NCBI RefSeq assembly: GCF_001890385.1
Contig: NZ_CP018221.1
Coordinates: 186,001 to 250,000 of the forward strand
Length of the DNA: 64,000 bases
Source of the DNA: Tardibacter chloracetimidivorans
GTDB taxonomy: Bacteria; Pseudomonadota; Alphaproteobacteria; Sphingomonadales; Sphingomonadaceae
Direction: 5' to 3'
The position numbers were made by a program, and so were the translations under genes. Under the pieces are notes generated by a model. That model did not search any database. It was not told where the DNA came from and saw nothing but the letters and a program-made list of their open reading frames with translations. Below are positions 28,364-35,343 of this stretch, in pieces. Positions within the stretch are counted from its first letter, which is position 1, and every line of letters begins with the position of its first letter.

Positions 28364-28521
28364 TTGAACAACTCCGCCACCGTGTAGACAATCTTGATCC
28401 ACGCCAGCAGTCCGCCGAACATGGCTATCATCATCACAACGAGGACCAAGGGATCATCCGGACCATCACACAGAGCATCCCTGCACTTGCGGAAGGCGTT
28501 CTCTTGCTTGCGGTAGATCAT
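28360..28521 (-). CDS. Small membrane protein, 53 aa
   Basis: ATG 28521 with GGAGGATCGGAA upstream. Residues 1-25 are charged; LVLVVMMIAMFGGLLAWIKIV is one clear membrane helix near the C-terminus. Overlaps both neighbours by 4 nt. Function unknown. Confidence 0.6.
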   Translation of the reverse strand: MIYRKQENAFRKCRDALCDGPDDPLVLVVMMIAMFGGLLAWIKIVYTVAELFK

Positions 28522-28679
28522 TTCCGATCCTCCGATGCTTGGGCGCATTCCTGCGGAACCGTGCACTTGTCGCAAATGCCGCAGTTGTAATCGTGGAAGC
28601 CGCAGTAATAGCAGCGCGCCCCGTCCATCTCGTCTTCGCCGCATTCGGGGCACCGGCCATCATCGCGTTCGTTAATCAT
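28518..28679 (-). CDS. Multi-zinc-ribbon microprotein, 53 aa
   Basis: ATG 28679. CPEC (10-13), CYYC (24-27), CGICDKC (34-40) and one further Cys near 46 give enough ligands for two zinc sites in 53 residues. Acidic overall. Position between two tiny genes in an overlapping operon. Function unknown. Confidence 0.6.
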   Translation of the reverse strand: MINERDDGRCPECGEDEMDGARCYYCGFHDYNCGICDKCTVPQECAQASEDRK

Positions 28680-28851
28680 GACCCGCATCCAAGTTCTCGA
28701 TCTGAGCAAGTAGAGGATTGCCGAACGGCCGTTCCCCGCGTTCTTCCAACACGGACCAGAGCAGATCGTAAGCCTGCCCAAGCCTGCCGTCCTTCCACCC
28801 GCCATCCCCTTCGTAAGAGGAGCGGGAATAGGGGGGAGTTATTGCGTTCAT
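28672..28851 (-). CDS. Hypothetical protein, 59 aa
   Basis: ATG 28851 with GAGGAAGAA directly upstream. The sequence has SYEGDGGWKDGRLGQAYDLL, then a helix ending IENLDAGHD; soluble and acidic. Overlaps the upstream gene by 4 nt and the downstream gene by 8 nt, which supports translation. Confidence 0.55.
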   Translation of the reverse strand: MNAITPPYSRSSYEGDGGWKDGRLGQAYDLLWSVLEERGERPFGNPLLAQIENLDAGHD

Positions 28852-28940
28852 TTCTTCCTCGCGAATGGTGAGAGGATCAGGCCACCGACGATGAAGATGA
28901 ACATCGCCAGCATCTTGAAGGGGAAGAGGGCGCGTTTCAT
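28848..28940 (-). CDS. Tiny membrane peptide, 30 aa
   Basis: ATG 28940 to TGA 28848. MKRALFPFKM precedes one hydrophobic helix (LAMFIFIVGGLILSP) and a basic end ARKK. ATGA overlaps at both ends support that it is translated. Function unknown. Confidence 0.5.
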   Translation of the reverse strand: MKRALFPFKMLAMFIFIVGGLILSPFARKK

Positions 28941-29302
28941 CCCGCGACCTTTCCGCGCCCGATCACCTGAATATCGGCAATCTTGATCGCGCAGGCTTTG
29001 CGGATCGCGTCTTCGACTTCGATGCCTTCGACCAGCACGTCCGGGTCATAGGTGTCTTCGTCGTCGAGAACCTGAAAGCGATAGTCCGAAAGCTGATCCT
29101 TGACCGTCGCCAGAGCATCGCGCGCCATGATCTTTTCCATGGCGCAGGTGACGCGATCTCCCTCCGCGATCAGCGAGAGTTGGTAGCACGCCTCCAAGAG
29201 CACCTTGGCGACCGGGTATTGATCCCATGCCACGGTCTTGATCGTGGTCTCGTGATCGTCCGGCCTGCGAAGGTGCGGCGGTGTTGCGAGGTTCCATGCC
29301 AT
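28937..29302 (-). CDS. First gene of the leftward early operon, 121 aa
   Basis: ATG 29302. Soluble, helical, acidic protein (TTIKTVAWDQYPVAKVLLEA, then QLSDYRFQVLDDEDTYDPD). No domain recognised. It lies about 70 bp downstream of the paired CI operators, so it should be the first gene expressed from the left promoter. In lambda this place is taken by an antiterminator, but no Arg-rich motif is seen here. Confidence 0.65.
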   Translation of the reverse strand: MAWNLATPPHLRRPDDHETTIKTVAWDQYPVAKVLLEACYQLSLIAEGDRVTCAMEKIMARDALATVKDQLSDYRFQVLDDEDTYDPDVLVEGIEVEDAIRKACAIKIADIQVIGRGKVAG

Positions 29303-29370
29303 TGTGCTTGTCTTCCCATCCTGTCCGCGTCTTCGGCCCGGAGGCGATCTGCGGTGATGGGGAGGATAAA

Positions 29371-29419
29371 ATCACATTAGGATGTGATATGCAAGTGAGA
29401 AATCACATTATGATGTGGT
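29371..29419. promoter_or_regulatory. Left operator pair for the CI-like repressor
   Basis: Two 18-bp palindromes, ATCACAT-TAGG-ATGTGAT (29371-29388, perfect) and ATCACAT-TATG-ATGTGGT (29402-29419, one mismatch), with centres 31 bp apart. A half site GATGTG follows at 29423. The same motif and spacing occur beside cI at 32150-32198. Confidence 0.8.
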
Positions 29420-29445
29420 TTTGATGTGCGACGCCCGATTCGCGC

Positions 29446-29472
29446 AAAAAGAAACCCGCCACATGGGCGGGT
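29446..29472 (-). terminator. Terminator of the leftward cI/cargo operon
   Basis: On the minus strand, ACCCGCC (29472-29466) pairs with GGCGGGT (29460-29454) around 5 nt, followed by TTTC and TTTTT (29450-29446). It ends the transcript that starts at cI, just before the left operators. Confidence 0.85.
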
Positions 29473-29502
29473 CAGTCGGTCGCAATGGGAGGGGGGGAAC
29501 GT

Positions 29503-29691
29503 TTAAGCTGCTTCGCGCTGCCTGGTTGCGCGCTTCTGCGACGACCCGCCGTCATCCGGCGAGATCACAACGACAATCGCCGTTCCGTCTGACTGGAGCT
29601 GCGCATGAACCTCCGCGCCGTCGCGCTCAAAAACCCTGCGAATTCCTTCAACGGCCTTGGGTGAGACCTTCGTGAAGAATTTCTTTGTCAT
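29503..29691 (-). CDS. Last cargo gene of the cI operon, 62 aa
   Basis: ATG 29691 overlaps the upstream stop by 4 nt. MTKKFFTKVSPKAVEGIRRV and AQLQSDGTAIVVVIS suggest a small alpha/beta fold with a basic disordered tail (SSQKRATRQREAA). No family recognised. Ends 31 bp before the operon terminator. Confidence 0.6.
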   Translation of the reverse strand: MTKKFFTKVSPKAVEGIRRVFERDGAEVHAQLQSDGTAIVVVISPDDGGSSQKRATRQREAA

Positions 29692-30164
29692 ATCGACAAT
29701 CCTTCAATCTCTCTAAAAGCTCGCGCACGCAGCGTAGCATACTCGGGCCTGGTTACGAAATCTTCCAATTTCAACGATCCAGTGGTCGCTTGGTTCAGCC
29801 ACTTCATCACCTTGTGATAGCCATCGTTCTGGCCGACGAACTCGAAAATGGCCTCGATCCGCCTCACGTCATCCCCGTCGAAAGCAAATGTCGATTCGTC
29901 TACCTCGTCGGGATCAAGCACCCACACAGGTGAATTTGGAGTGAACTCGAACGTCCCGATTTTGATATGATCCGTTTGGAGCCGGTTTGCAATTGTGCCG
30001 AGAAACACCCGCAAATAGCGCCTGAAGCGATAGACAAGGAACACCGCCACCACTGGCCATGCAAGATGCCCCACGATATCAGCCCAGGCTTCGGATGGAC
30101 CGGGGATCGCCCGCAGAAAAGAGCCGATCCATCGTGCCACAAGGGGCGCGCCAGGCTCTGCCAT
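29688..30164 (-). CDS. Membrane-anchored cargo protein, 158 aa
   Basis: One hydrophobic segment (about residues 30-46, HLAWPVVAVFLVYRF) followed by RRYLRVFL and a soluble C-terminal domain of ~100 residues (GTFEFTPNSPVWVLDPDEVDE, then IEAIFEFVGQNDGYHKVMKW). Base composition is lower in GC than the surrounding phage genes. Expressed with the repressor in lysogens by position; a superinfection-exclusion or host-modifying role is possible but not shown. Confidence 0.65.
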   Translation of the reverse strand: MAEPGAPLVARWIGSFLRAIPGPSEAWADIVGHLAWPVVAVFLVYRFRRYLRVFLGTIANRLQTDHIKIGTFEFTPNSPVWVLDPDEVDESTFAFDGDDVRRIEAIFEFVGQNDGYHKVMKWLNQATTGSLKLEDFVTRPEYATLRARAFREIEGLSI

Positions 30165-30167
30165 TAC

Positions 30168-30359
30168 TCATCCCCCTGATACTTTTACCCACGCCGCCGC
30201 GTCCAGATAGACCCGATCCGGCACATGCTCATCCTGCGCGCCGAGGCCCTGCCTGATCGCATCCTCGCGCGCTTCCTCGATCGTCTCGCGCCACGGCCCG
30301 GCCGGACGGCGGAACAGCATCAGGCGGTAGCGGGTCGGGCTACGCTTCGACCCCGGCAT
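30168..30359 (-). CDS. Cargo protein, 63 aa
   Basis: ATG 30359. SPTRYRLMLFRRPAGPWRET, then EEAREDAIRQGLGAQDE and RVYLDAAAWVKV. Soluble; resembles short proteins found in other alphaproteobacterial prophages, function unknown. Overlaps the TM2 gene end by 20 nt. Confidence 0.6.
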   Translation of the reverse strand: MPGSKRSPTRYRLMLFRRPAGPWRETIEEAREDAIRQGLGAQDEHVPDRVYLDAAAWVKVSGG

Positions 30360-30636
30360 GCGCGAGCATATCGGTTGTCAGCCGGTGACGAAGATCGTCC
30401 CGCTTCTGCCGTATCATGTCGGTGAGCCTAAACCCGTCGACGATCCACCAGATGAAGCCAATCAGAAGGAAATAGCTGAGGATCTGCAGAACGGCACTAC
30501 CGCCCCGGCCCAGGTAAAAACGGTGGCCACTTAGAAACCACGTAAAGAGCCAAAGCAGGAATGCGACGGCGGTACTCGGACCGTCATTTGCCACCCGCTG
30601 CTCTATCAGTGAAAGTTGCGCGGTCGATAGCGCCAT
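30340..30636 (-). CDS. TM2-domain membrane protein
   Basis: 98 aa from ATG 30636. Two membrane helices (about 30-48 and 55-75) joined by GHRFYLGRGGSA, and IWWIVDGFRLTDM at the end of the second, form the TM2 signature. TM2 proteins are short membrane proteins with poorly known roles. Third gene after cI in the lysogeny operon. Confidence 0.8.
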   Translation of the reverse strand: MALSTAQLSLIEQRVANDGPSTAVAFLLWLFTWFLSGHRFYLGRGGSAVLQILSYFLLIGFIWWIVDGFRLTDMIRQKRDDLRHRLTTDMLAHAGVEA

Positions 30637-30680
30637 ATTCTTCCCCCTGCTACGCCCGCCCATCAAAAGGCATTACCAAC

Positions 30681-31433
30681 TCACCAGGCGGTCGATTCGA
30701 GGCTATATTCCAACCCCATCCCGTCGATGGAATGAATTGTGAACACAAGGCCTTTGACCGCAAATTTCTGCGGGAACGTTTTGCCTAAAGGCACGCTCAG
30801 ATCTTCGCTGAACGCTGGTCTGGCAATGTCATCCGAGAACTCGCGGTAGCTCAAGCGAAGCGCATCACCTGCGAAGCCCTGGTACAGAATTGCTCGCGAA
30901 AAGCCTGACGCCACGGCCGGAACCCGAATATCGCTCGATGTTGCATAAGCAGCCGGGGCCGCTAACGGATGAGCGGGAGCTAGAGAATTTCGGCCAGCTC
31001 GATCGAATCGGCCATCACCATCGTCATCAATAAGGCAGGTGGGCCACCTCAGTTCATTCAATCTTACGGTGCACGCCTTGAATGCCTTTTTCGTGCCAAT
31101 CTGAAATAGCGGCTCACCCGTCCGAAGGGGCATTTTCGCGCTAACTTTTTCCGGCATTGCCACGGGTTCCAGCAGCTTTGCGCCGGTGGCAATGCGCTCT
31201 TTGATGTCTCTTACGAGCGGCTCACCAACGGATATCTGCACGACATGCGCCGGGCCAGGGTCCAGATATGACGTCGCCCGGATATTAAGCGCGTCAGACC
31301 AGTCGTCCAGCGCCTGCCCCCACGCGGGAACCGACATCCACGATAAGATGGGTGCCAGCATCGCAAATGCCGCGCCTCGTTGAAGCAGAAGCGTCCATTT
31401 TCTTCCCGTCCGCAATTGTCCCCCCTTTTTCAC
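30681..31433 (-). CDS. Secreted cargo protein, 250 aa
   Basis: GTG 31433 with AGGGA 6 nt upstream, 30 nt after the cI stop. A long signal peptide (basic start, hydrophobic AAFAMLAPILSWMSV, likely cleavage after AWGQA) makes it periplasmic or exported. DDDGDGRFD near residue 138 resembles a calcium-binding loop. The rest is beta-rich with no recognised domain. GC content is visibly lower than the late genes. Likely a lysogenic conversion gene. Confidence 0.7.
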   Translation of the reverse strand: MKKGGQLRTGRKWTLLLQRGAAFAMLAPILSWMSVPAWGQALDDWSDALNIRATSYLDPGPAHVVQISVGEPLVRDIKERIATGAKLLEPVAMPEKVSAKMPLRTGEPLFQIGTKKAFKACTVRLNELRWPTCLIDDDGDGRFDRAGRNSLAPAHPLAAPAAYATSSDIRVPAVASGFSRAILYQGFAGDALRLSYREFSDDIARPAFSEDLSVPLGKTFPQKFAVKGLVFTIHSIDGMGLEYSLESTAW

Positions 31434-31463
31434 AATGTTCCCTGGCTCGCGAATTGCTGATCT

Positions 31464-32126
31464 TCAAAACACCCTTGGCCTGTAAGAGCCGATCACAATA
31501 CCCTTGACCTCAATCCACTTCACATATTCCGCGGGCTCGTCGACGTTGACAGGTGCCTGATGTTCCGGCTCCGTTGATCGCGGCCACAGCCATGCCTTGC
31601 CGTCGGATACTCGATATTCCTTAATCGTTGCTTCAATCGTGTCATCGCGCGCGTGGGCATAGACGATCACGTGGTCGCCGTCTTTCGGCGTGCGGAAATC
31701 GAGCATGTCCACCCAGATCGCAATTGAGCCCTCCGGATAGTCGAGGTTCATCGACTTTCCGCGCACCTCCAAGGCCTTCGCTCGTCTTTGAAATCTGGGC
31801 GGGATCGGCACGTCCACCGGATACCATTGCGATTCATCCCACTCATCCGCCACCTGCCAGCACCCCGCCTCAACAAACCCCGACACCATCACGGCGGTCG
31901 GCGCGCTGATGTCGGGATGTTCCCCCGTAAGCATCCAGACGGGCACGTCGGCTACGCGGGCCAGCTTCGCATATGTCGCCGCGTCCAGCCCCTCCGAGTG
32001 CCCATTCAGGAAATTGTATATGGAGTTGGCCGACACGCCCGCAGGCTTCGCCCACCGCGACGCCTTTAGCCCGCGCTCCTTCATAAAGGCGCGCAACCGT
32101 TCCCGCTTTTCGGCAACCTTGTCCAT
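31464..32126 (-). CDS. LexA/CI-like prophage repressor (S24 peptidase)
   Basis: 220 aa from ATG 32126. HTH at about 18-42 (KASRWAKPAGVSANSIYNFL); autocleavage Ala87-Gly88 in VSGFVEAGCW; catalytic Ser125 (VRGKSMNLDYPEG) and Lys169 (IEATIKEYR) complete the Ser-Lys dyad. It should repress both early promoters and be inactivated through RecA. An upstream ATG at 32156 lies inside an operator and was not used. Confidence 0.92.
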   Translation of the reverse strand: MDKVAEKRERLRAFMKERGLKASRWAKPAGVSANSIYNFLNGHSEGLDAATYAKLARVADVPVWMLTGEHPDISAPTAVMVSGFVEAGCWQVADEWDESQWYPVDVPIPPRFQRRAKALEVRGKSMNLDYPEGSIAIWVDMLDFRTPKDGDHVIVYAHARDDTIEATIKEYRVSDGKAWLWPRSTEPEHQAPVNVDEPAEYVKWIEVKGIVIGSYRPRVF

Positions 32127-32149
32127 TCCCAACCGGATAGCACCAGATA

Positions 32150-32198
32150 ATCCCATCTTGATGTGATTGATGGCTTGAAAATCACATTCAGATGTGTT
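32150..32198. promoter_or_regulatory. Right operator pair between cI and cro-like gene
   Basis: ATCCCAT-CTTG-ATGTGAT (32150-32167) and ATCACAT-TCAG-ATGTGTT (32181-32198), each one or two bases from the perfect palindrome seen at 29371. Centres are 31 bp apart, as in the left pair. The divergent cI and cro-like promoters must overlap these sites. Confidence 0.8.
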
Positions 32199-32210
32199 TT
32201 TCTCCCGGTC

Positions 32211-32417
32211 ATGGTATCCGAGACAATTCATGCCGTCCGGGCGCTCCTTCGGGAGCCCGGCGTGACAAGGGCAGGGCTCGCCATCGCGGCTGGCCTGCAC
32301 CCGAACACGCTCAGAGATGTCGAGGCGGAAGGCTGGAACCCGACCGCGTCCACTTTGCTTGCGCTGGAATCGTACATGGAGGCCCGACGCCCTCGCCAAC
32401 AGGCCTCGGCGGCGTGA
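32211..32417 (+). CDS. Cro-like HTH regulator, 68 aa
   Basis: ATG 32211 starts MVSETIHAVRALLREPGVTRAG (shown here in part): VTRAGLAIAAGLHPNTL is the helix-turn-helix, then a helix STLLALESYMEAR. First gene of the rightward operon, directly after the operators. Position and size fit a Cro-type early regulator. The stop shares a base with the next ATG. Confidence 0.7.
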   Translation: MVSETIHAVRALLREPGVTRAGLAIAAGLHPNTLRDVEAEGWNPTASTLLALESYMEARRPRQQASAA

Positions 32418-32956
32418 TGGCGGAGATCGTATCTCTTTCCGTGCGTCTCGCGCCAGTCGCCATCGGCTTCGACGTGGTCGCGAATGGAACGACCGTCCGC
32501 GTGTTCGAGATCATGGACATAGACTTGATCCCCGCCTCCAATCGGACGATCCGCCTGGAGACCGGCCGCCGATATGAATATTCGGCTGACGGCGAGGACA
32601 TCGAGCATCTCGCCATCGCCGCTCTGGCCTGCGTGATGGACGACCTATCCGCGCCGCGGGTGAACGATAATGGCGTTCCGCTCCCGAAACTCCTTGGTCC
32701 TGAACTTACGTTTGAGGGCGACACGCTGCTCCTCAGGGAAGTGCGAGACCGCCTTGCAGCGCGGGCAGATGAACTCACCACCAACATCGAGCCGCCCCAG
32801 CGATATCTCGACCTTGTGGCCGCAGTCCAGAATGAGGTTGAAGACAAGACTTGCGTGGTCGTCCGACATGGGTGGCCCGTCCTTTCAGTTGGTGATCGCA
32901 CCCCAACTGTAGCCGAAGCCGGAGCCGTAACAAGCTCCGGCGGAGGTTCAGCATGA
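32417..32956 (+). CDS. Hypothetical early protein, 179 aa
   Basis: ATG 32417 in TGATG with the cro-like gene; stop overlaps the next start by ATGA, which supports the full length. Begins MAEIVSLSVRLAPVAIGFDV; an acidic helical region follows; no domain recognised. An opposite-strand frame (32869 to 32645) overlaps its second half. Confidence 0.6.
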   Translation: MAEIVSLSVRLAPVAIGFDVVANGTTVRVFEIMDIDLIPASNRTIRLETGRRYEYSADGEDIEHLAIAALACVMDDLSAPRVNDNGVPLPKLLGPELTFEGDTLLLREVRDRLAARADELTTNIEPPQRYLDLVAAVQNEVEDKTCVVVRHGWPVLSVGDRTPTVAEAGAVTSSGGGSA

Positions 32957-33108
32957 TCGCCGCTCTTCTCGCGCAGCCGTGCGTGATTTCCGAGACCGAC
33001 GGCCTCTACGTCGTCGAGCCGCTTCGTTTCGTGCCGATCCGCCAGATCGCGGTCGGAGATGATGAACCTCCATTCCATGAGGAAACCAATAATGCCGCAG
33101 CCGAATAA
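32953..33108 (+). CDS. Small early protein, 51 aa
   Basis: ATG 32953 overlaps the upstream stop by 4 nt. IAALLAQPCVISETDGLYVV, then PIRQIAVGDDEPPF and an acidic end. No known family. Overlaps the next start by 17 nt. Confidence 0.5.
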   Translation: MIAALLAQPCVISETDGLYVVEPLRFVPIRQIAVGDDEPPFHEETNNAAAE

Positions 33109-33583
33109 CGTATTGGCTCCGAGACAGCCGAGGCCGACAAACAATTCCTACCGGGCAGGGGTCGCCGAAATGATCCGCCGGGTGCAGTTCGAGCACCGGT
33201 TGACCGACGAGGATCTTGCCGACCGGGTAGGAGTTTCGCCCGGCACGATCAAAAACGCCCGCGGGCTCAAGGGCAATCTCGACACGGTCACATTGCTCAG
33301 TTTCGAGCACGAATTCGGCCCGGGAACCATCGATCCAGCCATCGCGCCATCCGGTTCCCGCGCCGTGCCTCAACACGCCACTTGCAACACCGACGGCTGC
33401 GACCTGCTACCGGTGCTTTCCGCCGCCCATGCAATCGCGGAGGCCAAGGAAGGCGACAGCGATGGCGGGTCCGACCTGACGCATCAGGAACTGGTGGAGA
33501 TCGCCCCGGTCCTGCGCAGGGCGCGCGCAAAGCTCGACAACCTTATCGCTCGTGCCGACCGCCATCTGAGGCGCGTGGCCTGA
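33092..33583 (+). CDS. Early HTH DNA-binding protein, 163 aa
   Basis: ATG 33092 with GAGG upstream. Residues 20-70 hold an HTH (EMIRRVQFEHRLTDEDLADR, then VGVSPGTIKNARGLKG). The C-terminal half is helical (VEIAPVLRRARAKLDNLIAR). It could fill the role of a CII-type or replication-control protein; no closer assignment is possible. Confidence 0.65.
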   Translation: MPQPNNVLAPRQPRPTNNSYRAGVAEMIRRVQFEHRLTDEDLADRVGVSPGTIKNARGLKGNLDTVTLLSFEHEFGPGTIDPAIAPSGSRAVPQHATCNTDGCDLLPVLSAAHAIAEAKEGDSDGGSDLTHQELVEIAPVLRRARAKLDNLIARADRHLRRVA

Positions 33584-33586
33584 CCC

Positions 33587-34039
33587 ATGTCCGGGGGGAA
33601 TAATCCAGCATCACCGGGCTCCATCCAGCTCCGCGCCTATCTCGCCGCGCGTCGGAGCGGGCAATCGACCGAGGCCGCCGCATCGATCGCCGGGTTCAAC
33701 GCCGAAGAGGCGCGCCTGACCGACGCAGCGGAAGCGCGTGGCGAGCTTGAGCATATCGATACGTCCGCGCCGACGGCCGGGCACAATTCCGGGGAAATGC
33801 CGATGAACGTGGCCGCCGATCAGCTTCGCCAATATGTCGAACGCGCCGAGCGCCTGATCGAGGAGCGCAAGGGCCTCAACGATGACCTGAAAGACGTGTT
33901 CGCCGAGGCCAAGAGCCAGGGCTTCGACGTTCCGACCATCAAATGGGTGATCCGTGAGCGGGCTGTCGAGCGCCAGAAGCGCGAGGAGCAGAACGCATTG
34001 CGCGAAACCTACGCCGTCCAACTCGGACTGGCGTTCTGA
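33587..34039 (+). CDS. GapR-domain (DUF2312) nucleoid protein
   Basis: 150 aa. Residues 73-150 match the GapR/DUF2312 fold: VAADQLRQYVERAERLIEER, then DLKDVFAEAKSQGFDVPTIKW and a final helix. GapR is an alphaproteobacterial protein that clamps overtwisted DNA and helps replication. The first ~60 residues are an added segment (IQLRAYLAARRSGQSTEAA). Sits beside a GcrA-like gene in the replication operon, so a role in phage DNA replication is likely. Confidence 0.8.
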   Translation: MSGGNNPASPGSIQLRAYLAARRSGQSTEAAASIAGFNAEEARLTDAAEARGELEHIDTSAPTAGHNSGEMPMNVAADQLRQYVERAERLIEERKGLNDDLKDVFAEAKSQGFDVPTIKWVIRERAVERQKREEQNALRETYAVQLGLAF

Positions 34040-34701
34040 TGCCGAGGCGGGGGGAATATAGCTGGACGCAGCACGAGGACACGCTGCGGCGGATGATCGG
34101 CGACAGCAGACCCCATGCCGAAATCGCCGACGCAATCGGAATGTCGATCGGCACGGTCAAATCAGCGTGTCGCATCCTCGGCATCAGGCAAGACCCCATC
34201 ATCCTGAAAAGGAACCAGGCCGAGCGTGCCCGCGCGATCATGGCTGACCCGGAACTCCGCGCCCGTCATCGCGCTGCCGTCAACCGCAAGCTAGAAGATC
34301 CCGCCTACCGCGCGATGCTGGTCGACCGCATCACCAGGGCGCGGGCGAAGCGTGATCCGCAGAAAATCCGCGAACGCGCCCGTGCGCTCGGCACAAGGCC
34401 GTGGACGGACGAGCAGTGGCAAAACTATCTCGCCTCTCGTCCGGAAGCCGGGCGTAAGCGCACGGCGACCGTGCTCGACTGGTGTCCACCACATCTGGTC
34501 AACGAATATCGCCACTTGGTGCGGGTGAAGCGAGTTCCGTCAGCGGAGGCGCGTCGGATCATCGAGGATCAGGCCGCCAGCGAGACGCCGGAAAAGCTGC
34601 TCAACCGCATGTTCGCCGCGGCCGAAGCGCCAGCGCGTCCCGAACGCAGGCAGAGTTTCAGCCGCGTCTACACGCAGACATTGGGAGGCGTGGCGGCATG
34701 A
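34039..34701 (+). CDS. GcrA-like DNA-binding protein
   Basis: 220 aa. N-terminal Myb/GcrA-type HTH: YSWTQHEDTLRRMIGDSRPH, then AEIADAIGMSIGTVKSACRILG. A long basic helix follows, then WTDEQWQNYLASRPE and a helical C-terminus. GcrA works with CcrM methylation in cell-cycle transcription, but only the N-terminal fold is similar here. Start shares one base with the gapR-like stop. Could act in transcription or in replication control. Confidence 0.65.
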   Translation: MPRRGEYSWTQHEDTLRRMIGDSRPHAEIADAIGMSIGTVKSACRILGIRQDPIILKRNQAERARAIMADPELRARHRAAVNRKLEDPAYRAMLVDRITRARAKRDPQKIRERARALGTRPWTDEQWQNYLASRPEAGRKRTATVLDWCPPHLVNEYRHLVRVKRVPSAEARRIIEDQAASETPEKLLNRMFAAAEAPARPERRQSFSRVYTQTLGGVAA

Positions 34702-34910
34702 GCATGATCCGCGCCAACACATACAAGCCGCCCGCCGTAGACAGCGCGCAGGCCGTCGCCAATGCACAGCGGCTTCTCTCAAGCGCGGTGCACCTGCGCA
34801 ACATCACAGCCGTATCACTGGCGAAGCAATATCGGCTGTCGCTCAAGCGCGCCGAATACATGCTTCAGGTCGAGCAAGGGAGACGCCAGCGTGCGCAGTC
34901 CCCTGGATGA
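34698..34910 (+). CDS. Small HTH-like early protein, 70 aa
   Basis: ATG 34698 in ATGA with the preceding stop. SLAKQYRLSLKRAEYMLQ near the end resembles a helix-turn-helix; the N-terminus is polar. Overlaps the VRR-NUC start by 20 nt. Function unknown. Confidence 0.55.
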   Translation: MSMIRANTYKPPAVDSAQAVANAQRLLSSAVHLRNITAVSLAKQYRLSLKRAEYMLQVEQGRRQRAQSPG

Positions 34911-35343
34911 TCTGCTCGCCATCGCGGAGGATGGCGACGAGCCATGGTTCATCGAGCCGAAGGACAGACTAACCTCGTCCGAAATCCAGCGGCAACAGTC
35001 GTTCATCGCGCAGATGGCGCGCATAGCGCCCGCTGTAGATATCGTCGCCATTCCGAATGCCGGACGTGCATCGGACTGGGAGCGCATCCAGCGTTGGCGC
35101 GAGGGCGCGCGAGCCGGCGCGCTCGATCTCGTCATCACATGGGCCGCCCATCACGACAGCGACCGGGGTGTTTTCTTCGCGGAGTTCAAGGACGGGCAGA
35201 AAATGCCGTCCACGCAACAGCGCGAGCGCCTGAACCGGCTTTACCGCATGGGGCACAAATGCGGCGTCTACCGCACCCCGGAAACGCTGATGAAGCACCT
35301 GATGCACGCCGGCGCGCCTTTCGTCGGGAGGATCGCCGCATGA
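34891..35343 (+). CDS. VRR-NUC domain nuclease
   Basis: 150 aa from GTG 34891 (GGGAG 8 nt upstream). The catalytic core reads GALDLVITW, then GVFFAEFKDGQKMPSTQQRE, giving the Asp, Glu-x-Lys and Gln of the VRR-NUC/PD-(D/E)xK family; RMGHKCGVYRT follows. Such phage enzymes cut branched DNA (Holliday-junction or flap processing). Confidence 0.85.
   Translation: MRSPLDDLLAIAEDGDEPWFIEPKDRLTSSEIQRQQSFIAQMARIAPAVDIVAIPNAGRASDWERIQRWREGARAGALDLVITWAAHHDSDRGVFFAEFKDGQKMPSTQQRERLNRLYRMGHKCGVYRTPETLMKHLMHAGAPFVGRIAA

Noticed and set aside
32127-32156. Upstream ATG (32156) as the start of the CI-like repressor
   Set aside because: It lies inside an 18-bp operator and has no ribosome site; MDKVAEKRERL from 32126 is the natural N-terminus.
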